A DNA stretch of 10,487 bases from Methylovirgula sp. (GTDB lineage: Bacteria; Pseudomonadota; Alphaproteobacteria; Rhizobiales; Beijerinckiaceae), in NCBI GenBank assembly GCA_025356505.1, contig JANXSV010000429.1, forward strand, positions 1 through 10,487, read 5' to 3'. A model generated the notes under the pieces. That model did not search any database and was not told where the DNA came from. It worked only from the letters and a program-made list of their open reading frames with translations. Positions 6,986 to 10,487 of this stretch are shown here, in pieces. The position numbers and the translations under genes are program-made. Position 1 is the first letter of the stretch; each line of letters opens with the position of its first letter.

Positions 6986-6988
6986 GGA
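6984..6988 (+). promoter_or_regulatory. Ribosome binding site of parB, overlapping the parA stop
   Basis: AAGGA uses the last two bases of the parA TAA (6983–6985) and lies six bases before the GTG at 6995. It supports that GTG as the start. A run of seven A (6988–6994) begins at the last base of the motif and fills the spacer. Confidence 0.75.
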
Positions 6989-6994
6989 AAAAAA

Positions 6995-7864
6995 GTGGTT
7001 GAAGACTTTAAAGCACCGAGGTTAGGGAGAGGTCTTGCTGCGCTCATTGGTGAGGCGGCAGACCCCGGCGCTGTTCTTGGACAGGCAAAAAAGGTTGCAA
7101 TAGAATTTCTGCGCCCGAACCCCCGAAATCCACGAAAAGACTTTCGCGAAGACGATCTTGATGATCTGACAAGTTCAATTCGGGAGAAGGGCATAATCCA
7201 ACCGATATTGGCGCGCAGTTTGCCGCATTTGCGTGGGGTTTATGAGATTATTGCTGGTGAACGGCGGTGGCGTGCTGCTCAGAGGGCGGGCCTTCATGAG
7301 GTTCCTGTTTTCCTGGTCGATGTCAGTGAAAAAGAGGCTCTTGAGTTTGCAATTATTGAGAATGTGCAACGCTCGGACCTCAATGCTCTTGAAGAGGCGC
7401 TCGGCTATCAACAGCTTATGACCGAATTCAGTTATTCCCAGCAGGATTTGGGTCGAGTGATTGGCAAAAGTCGTAGTCACGTTGCCAATACGCTGCGTTT
7501 GACGAAATTGCCCGACAGTGTGCAAGTGATGGTGGTGGATGGGAGGCTCACTGCTGGTCACGCCCGTGCATTGCTCTCCGTTTCGGATCCGAAATTTATA
7601 GCGCAACGCATTGTCGATGAAGGACTTTCGGTGCGTGATGTCGAGCGCATCGTGCAGAAAGAAACCAAGCCGGAACTGCATCGCGACGAGGCAGATCCGG
7701 TTAAAAAAGTGAAGGATTCTGATACTATTGCTCTAGAACAAGTGTTGACGGACGTCCTTGGACTGGCTGTTTTGATCGATCACAAGGGCGAGCGCGGCGA
7801 AATGCGAATCCGATATAGAAATCTTGAGCAACTGGATCATCTGTGTCAGCGCCTGAAACAGTAG
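6995..7864 (+). CDS. parB: Chromosome partitioning protein ParB (Spo0J), CTP-dependent DNA clamp
   Basis: 289 residues. ParB binds parS, spreads as a CTP-gated sliding clamp and stimulates ParA. The N-terminal ParA-contact segment is RLGRGLAALIGE (9–20). The CTP-binding ParB/Srx domain (about 34–130) shows SIREKGIIQPI (motif 1), GERRWRAA (88–95, motif 2) and ENVQRSDLN (122–130, motif 3). The helix-turn-helix is YSQQDLGRVIGKSRSHVANTLRL (about 147–169). A linker with charged residues leads to the C-terminal dimerisation domain ending EMRIRYRNLEQLDHLCQRL. The GTG start has a good AAGGA six bases upstream, and an in-frame stop just before excludes a longer form. It is nine bases after parA, in the same reading frame, so the pair is one transcription and translation unit. 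Its cognate sites are the two parS sequences in this window. Confidence 0.97.
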   Translation: MVEDFKAPRLGRGLAALIGEAADPGAVLGQAKKVAIEFLRPNPRNPRKDFREDDLDDLTSSIREKGIIQPILARSLPHLRGVYEIIAGERRWRAAQRAGLHEVPVFLVDVSEKEALEFAIIENVQRSDLNALEEALGYQQLMTEFSYSQQDLGRVIGKSRSHVANTLRLTKLPDSVQVMVVDGRLTAGHARALLSVSDPKFIAQRIVDEGLSVRDVERIVQKETKPELHRDEADPVKKVKDSDTIALEQVLTDVLGLAVLIDHKGERGEMRIRYRNLEQLDHLCQRLKQ

Positions 7865-7997
7865 CATCGATCCGAATGCAAGAAGTACTTAACGGCGAAA
7901 ACTGTTCTAATTTCACTCTAAAACGCAGTAAGTCACTGAAAAGCATAATACAAGTTGGCAGTGCAGTATAATATAACTTGAAACGAAATCGCGATGG
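7865..7997. other. AT-rich convergent spacer between parB and holA
   Basis: 133 bases where the two transcription units meet tail to tail. An inverted repeat CAAGTT (7951–7956) / AACTTG (7975–7980) with an 18-base loop, and a weaker TTTCA (7911–7915) / TGAAA (7937–7941) pair, are the only structures I see. Neither is a GC-rich stem followed by a T-run, so no intrinsic terminator is evident for either side. Termination here is probably Rho-dependent (inference). Confidence 0.4.
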
Positions 7998-9023
7998 TTA
8001 TGACTTCGCACTAGTCTGAACCATGCCAGCAATTTTCCAAAACGCGCGCGTTGTTGTGCTTTTACTTAAGTTGTTTTGTGTCCGTGTGTGCGTCATCGCT
8101 ACTTGAAGCACTTCGATTGCCGCCTGAAGCCGCGCGGCGCTCCACTTCCCAATATAGGACTGGACGATCTTTTTACGGGCATAGAAGATGCCGGTTCGAG
8201 CCATTAACGTTTCCAGATTGGCGCCGCGGTCAAGTTCCAAGCGCATACGGTGAAGCCTGAGCGCGTGTGTTAATGCTGAAGACACAATGTAAGACACATC
8301 GGCTCCATCGCGATACACTCTATCGCTTAAAAGTTCAATCCTGGAGCGATCTCCCACAAAAACGGTGTCTATAGCCTCGTCAAGCGCTGTGGATGCGGCG
8401 TCATTCATTATGTCGGTGATATGGCGATGGGTGATGCTGCCCTGCCCGAGCGCGTAAAGACAAAGCTTTTCAAGTTCGCTTCTTGTAATCATGCGGTCAT
8501 TGCCAAGTATACTCGCAAGATGCTCTTTAACATCGGGCGCAATTGTGAGACCGTGGGTCTCCAGCATTGTCTCTACAAGGCGCTTGACCTCTGCCGGACC
8601 ATCCGAATCACAGGCCACTGTGGCGGCAAAGTTTGCCTGGTCAAGCCGCTTCCTCAAAGGGGATGTCGGCTTTAAATTTCCGGCCTCAAGTATAATCTTG
8701 CATGAAGCCGGTGGGTTTTGAGCCTGATACTCTAAAGCATCCATTATGCTTTTGGTGCCGACTTCAATCCAGATGGCACGAGCGTCGCCAAAAAGACCAA
8801 TTGTCGCTGCTTCGTCTGCAAGAATACCGGGTTGGCTGGCGATATCATCGCCATAAAAGCGGACTAACTGAAATGCATCATTCGGGTCTTGGATGTATCT
8901 GCCCACAGTTGCTCTTGCGCGTTCGTGGATGAGGCCAGGGTCGGTACCGTGAAACAGGAATATGAAGATGTTCTCATGTCGGCGGGAAATAAATCTGTCG
9001 AAATCATCGGATTTGACGATCAT
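7998..9023 (-). CDS. holA: DNA polymerase III subunit delta (HolA)
   Basis: 341 residues, the usual size. Delta opens the beta sliding clamp as part of the clamp-loader complex at the replication fork. The N-terminal AAA+-like domain has FLFHGTDPGLIHERA (22–36), the family's G-x-D-x-x-L-I-x-x-x start, followed by GLFGDARAIWIEVG and IILEAGNLKPTSPLRKRL, which corresponds to the conserved LEAG-x-L-x-x-x-S-x-LRK region. The C-terminal helical collar domain is seen in SELEKLCLYALGQGSITHRHI and ALRLHRMRLELDRGANLETLM. As expected for delta, a functional Walker A is absent. It is last in the leuS–lptE–holA operon. The ATG begins three bases after the lptE stop, in the same frame as lptE, with no strong Shine-Dalgarno, so coupling to lptE is likely. 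It converges with parB. Confidence 0.93.
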   Translation of the reverse strand: MIVKSDDFDRFISRRHENIFIFLFHGTDPGLIHERARATVGRYIQDPNDAFQLVRFYGDDIASQPGILADEAATIGLFGDARAIWIEVGTKSIMDALEYQAQNPPASCKIILEAGNLKPTSPLRKRLDQANFAATVACDSDGPAEVKRLVETMLETHGLTIAPDVKEHLASILGNDRMITRSELEKLCLYALGQGSITHRHITDIMNDAASTALDEAIDTVFVGDRSRIELLSDRVYRDGADVSYIVSSALTHALRLHRMRLELDRGANLETLMARTGIFYARKKIVQSYIGKWSAARLQAAIEVLQVAMTHTRTQNNLSKSTTTRAFWKIAGMVQTSAKS

Positions 9024-9026
9024 TCG

Positions 9027-9560
9027 TCACGGCCTAGCATCAGTCGCAAAACTCGCAGCGATGCGGCTGCGAATATCTTGGGCAAGGCTCTTGGCGACGC
9101 GAATTTGGCTGTCGCGTGCTGCACGCAAGTTGGCAAATCTCTGGCTCGAGCGATCATAGGGTGAAGCAGATATTACCTGTCCGGAGGCGATCAATTTCCC
9201 GCCGGCAATTTCAGTAAGCTTAAATTCGGCGGTTACAAATATACTCGCCGAATCTGCTCGCCCAGTTAGACTGTCGATGACTTGAGCAGTATTAGTTTCG
9301 TGAGGAATGACAGCGAGGCTATATCTTGGCGCGACAGTATCGCCGGTTCCGTTGAGCAGAAAAATGAGTTCTGTCCCCAAATAATGGCCCAAGACATCAG
9401 GAAGTGGCTCAACCTTCACCTGCTTCAGCTTTTCGCCTACATTTTCTCCGCCTTCAGAGTGATAGAGCGGTTGCATACAGCCGCCTAAAAGCACTGTGAA
9501 GCCCACAATTAGAAAACTGAACCGGACCGCGAGCCGACGCTGAAAGTTAAATAACAACAT
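9027..9560 (-). CDS. lptE: LPS-assembly lipoprotein LptE (RlpB family)
   Basis: 177 residues from the ATG at 9560. LptE is an outer-membrane lipoprotein that plugs the LptD barrel and helps insert lipopolysaccharide. The N-terminus is a lipoprotein signal peptide: basic residues (Arg8, Arg9, Arg13), a hydrophobic stretch, and the lipobox LLGGC with the lipidated Cys at 28, followed by MQPLY, as in the C-x-x-PLY start of alphaproteobacterial LptE. The rest is a weakly conserved alpha/beta domain (VKVEPLPDVLGHYLGTELIF; FVTAEFKLTEIAGGKLIASG; SQRFANLRAARDSQIRVAKS), as expected for this divergent family. I choose the ATG at 9560 over a TTG at 9584 because AAAGGA (9567–9572 on this strand) lies six bases upstream of it. 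The gene then overlaps the end of leuS by 14 bases. The leuS–lptE–holA context strongly supports the call. Confidence 0.88.
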   Translation of the reverse strand: MLLFNFQRRLAVRFSFLIVGFTVLLGGCMQPLYHSEGGENVGEKLKQVKVEPLPDVLGHYLGTELIFLLNGTGDTVAPRYSLAVIPHETNTAQVIDSLTGRADSASIFVTAEFKLTEIAGGKLIASGQVISASPYDRSSQRFANLRAARDSQIRVAKSLAQDIRSRIAASFATDARP

Positions 9561-10487
9561 TGATGATCCTTTTCGGCACAACAATCAGCTTTTTGATGGC
9601 TTTACCTTCAAGTGCCCGCTGGATGAAATCTTGCTCTAGCAGCATTTCGAGAATTTGGTTATCGTTGGATTCTACCGGCACGGTCAGATCACCGCGCTTT
9701 TTGCCGTTGATCTGCACGGGGAGCGATATTTCATCTTCCTGAAGCAAAGAATTATCCGCGGTTGGCCATGCAGCTTCCGCCACAGACCCAGCGTGGCCAA
9801 GCTCTGACCAACACTCTTCGGCAAGGTGCGGCATCATGGGTGCGAACAGTTGGACGAGCAGAGACGCAGCTTCACGGAGAGCAAAGTTAACGTCGGATGG
9901 TTTCAGCGGATCAGTGAGAGCCGTCGAGAGCGCACCGGCAAATTCGTAGATATGCGCAATACAGCGGTTAAACCGCAGCTTTTCAACATCGTCTGTCACT
10001 CTCGAAACTGCGAGAAGCGCAGCCTTGCGGACAGCTTTTGCTTCCGGCGACGTAGGAGTTGCCTCGGCAATGGTTGCCGGAATGGAACTGAGTACACCGA
10101 TCAGCCGCCAAAGCCGCTGCACAAAGCGACCGGCACCCTGAACACCTTCTTCTGTCCAGATAACGTCACGCTCGGGCGGAGAATCTGACAACATGAACCA
10201 GCGCGCAGTGTCCGCGCCGTAATTGGCAATGATATCATCAGGATCTACAGTGTTTTTCTTTGACTTTGACATTTTCTCAATTGAGCCGATGTCAATTTTA
10301 TCGTCTGATTTCAGAGAGAAAGCTGTTCTTTCCCCACCGATTTGTTCGAATCTGATTTCCGACGGCGACAGCCATTCGCCGGTGGACGAACGATATGTTT
10401 CGTGCACCACCATGCCTTGCGTAAACAGGCCAGCAAAAGGCTCCGATATTCCCGTGTGCCCGGTCCTTTTCATCGCCCGGGTAAAGA
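9547..10487 (-). CDS. leuS: Leucyl-tRNA synthetase LeuS, C-terminal third, cut by the right edge
   Basis: About 313 codons are visible; the frame continues past the right edge (Phe-Thr-Arg-Ala before the Met at 10473), so roughly the first two thirds are missing. LeuS charges tRNA-Leu in the cytoplasm. The class I signature KMSKS is at 10261–10275 on this strand, in IEKMSKSKKNTVDPDDII. It is preceded by GLFTQGMVVHETYR and followed by YGADTARWFMLSDSPPERDV and GAGRFVQRLWRL, the conserved catalytic-core and anticodon-domain entry segments. The C-terminal domain ends with INGKKRGDLTVPV and the KAIKKLIVVPKRIINVVI tail typical of bacterial LeuS. The insertion between the QGMV and KMSKS motifs resembles that of Rhizobiales. 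It is the first visible gene of the minus-strand operon, overlapping lptE by 14 bases. Confidence 0.97.
   Translation of the reverse strand, partial: FTRAMKRTGHTGISEPFAGLFTQGMVVHETYRSSTGEWLSPSEIRFEQIGGERTAFSLKSDDKIDIGSIEKMSKSKKNTVDPDDIIANYGADTARWFMLSDSPPERDVIWTEEGVQGAGRFVQRLWRLIGVLSSIPATIAEATPTSPEAKAVRKAALLAVSRVTDDVEKLRFNRCIAHIYEFAGALSTALTDPLKPSDVNFALREAASLLVQLFAPMMPHLAEECWSELGHAGSVAEAAWPTADNSLLQEDEISLPVQINGKKRGDLTVPVESNDNQILEMLLEQDFIQRALEGKAIKKLIVVPKRIINVVI
9567..9572 (-). promoter_or_regulatory. Ribosome binding site deciding the lptE start
   Basis: AAAGGA on the minus strand lies within the last codons of leuS and six bases before the ATG at 9560. It favours that start over the upstream TTG at 9584, which has no comparable motif that I can see. 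Confidence 0.7.

Noticed and set aside
8941..8956. GTGAAACA inside holA as a parS
   Set aside because: The right half is perfect but the left half matches at only 3 of 8 positions, and there is no palindrome.
9561..9584. TTG at 9584 as the start of lptE
   Set aside because: It would add eight residues before the signal peptide without a ribosome binding site; ATG 9560 has AAAGGA at ideal spacing.
1..10487. Mobile elements, CRISPR arrays, tRNA or defence systems
   Set aside because: Nearly every base is accounted for by conserved core genes; I saw no transposase, direct-repeat array or cloverleaf.

Overview
The window is a compact housekeeping block from an alphaproteobacterium, most likely Rhizobiales/Hyphomicrobiales. 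The evidence is the gene order hemJ – (ridA-like) – rho – mnmE – mnmG – rsmG – parA – parB on the + strand, converging on leuS – lptE – holA on the − strand. As I recall it, this is the usual neighbourhood of the alphaproteobacterial chromosome origin, with hemE and the origin normally lying just upstream of hemJ, outside the left edge. ParB-type parS sites, the LeuS sequence and the short leuS-linked lptE/holA arrangement all fit. G+C looks close to one half by eye, low for typical free-living Rhizobiales. I do not name a genus.

Left part (1–821): the C-terminal end of the membrane haem-biosynthesis protein HemJ is followed without any spacer by a small RidA-family protein that lacks the archetypal catalytic arginine. 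A 180-base leader to rho then carries a near-consensus parS whose only deviation creates a GANTC (CcrM-type) methylation motif. It also contains a C-rich stretch and a 34-codon reading frame that runs across the rho start.

Middle part (822–6107): rho, the transcription terminator; mnmE and mnmG, the two subunits of the tRNA wobble-uridine modification enzyme; and rsmG, a 16S rRNA methyltransferase. rsmG overlaps mnmG and contains a perfect-core parS written into its codons. The mnmE–mnmG spacer holds two inverted repeats and a weak promoter-like pair.

Right part (6104–7864): parA and parB, the chromosome segregation ATPase and CTP-dependent DNA clamp, which would act on the two parS sites seen here. 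Neither gene starts with ATG, and the two share one reading frame separated by a single stop codon. A 133-base AT-rich convergent spacer follows.

The − strand operon (10487–7998) runs leuS (C-terminal third, cut by the right edge) → lptE (outer-membrane LPS-assembly lipoprotein) → holA (DNA polymerase III delta subunit), with tight overlaps.

I see no mobile element, CRISPR array, tRNA, rRNA or defence gene. The window is essentially conserved core genome; the interest is in cis-elements and small deviations rather than a new gene system.
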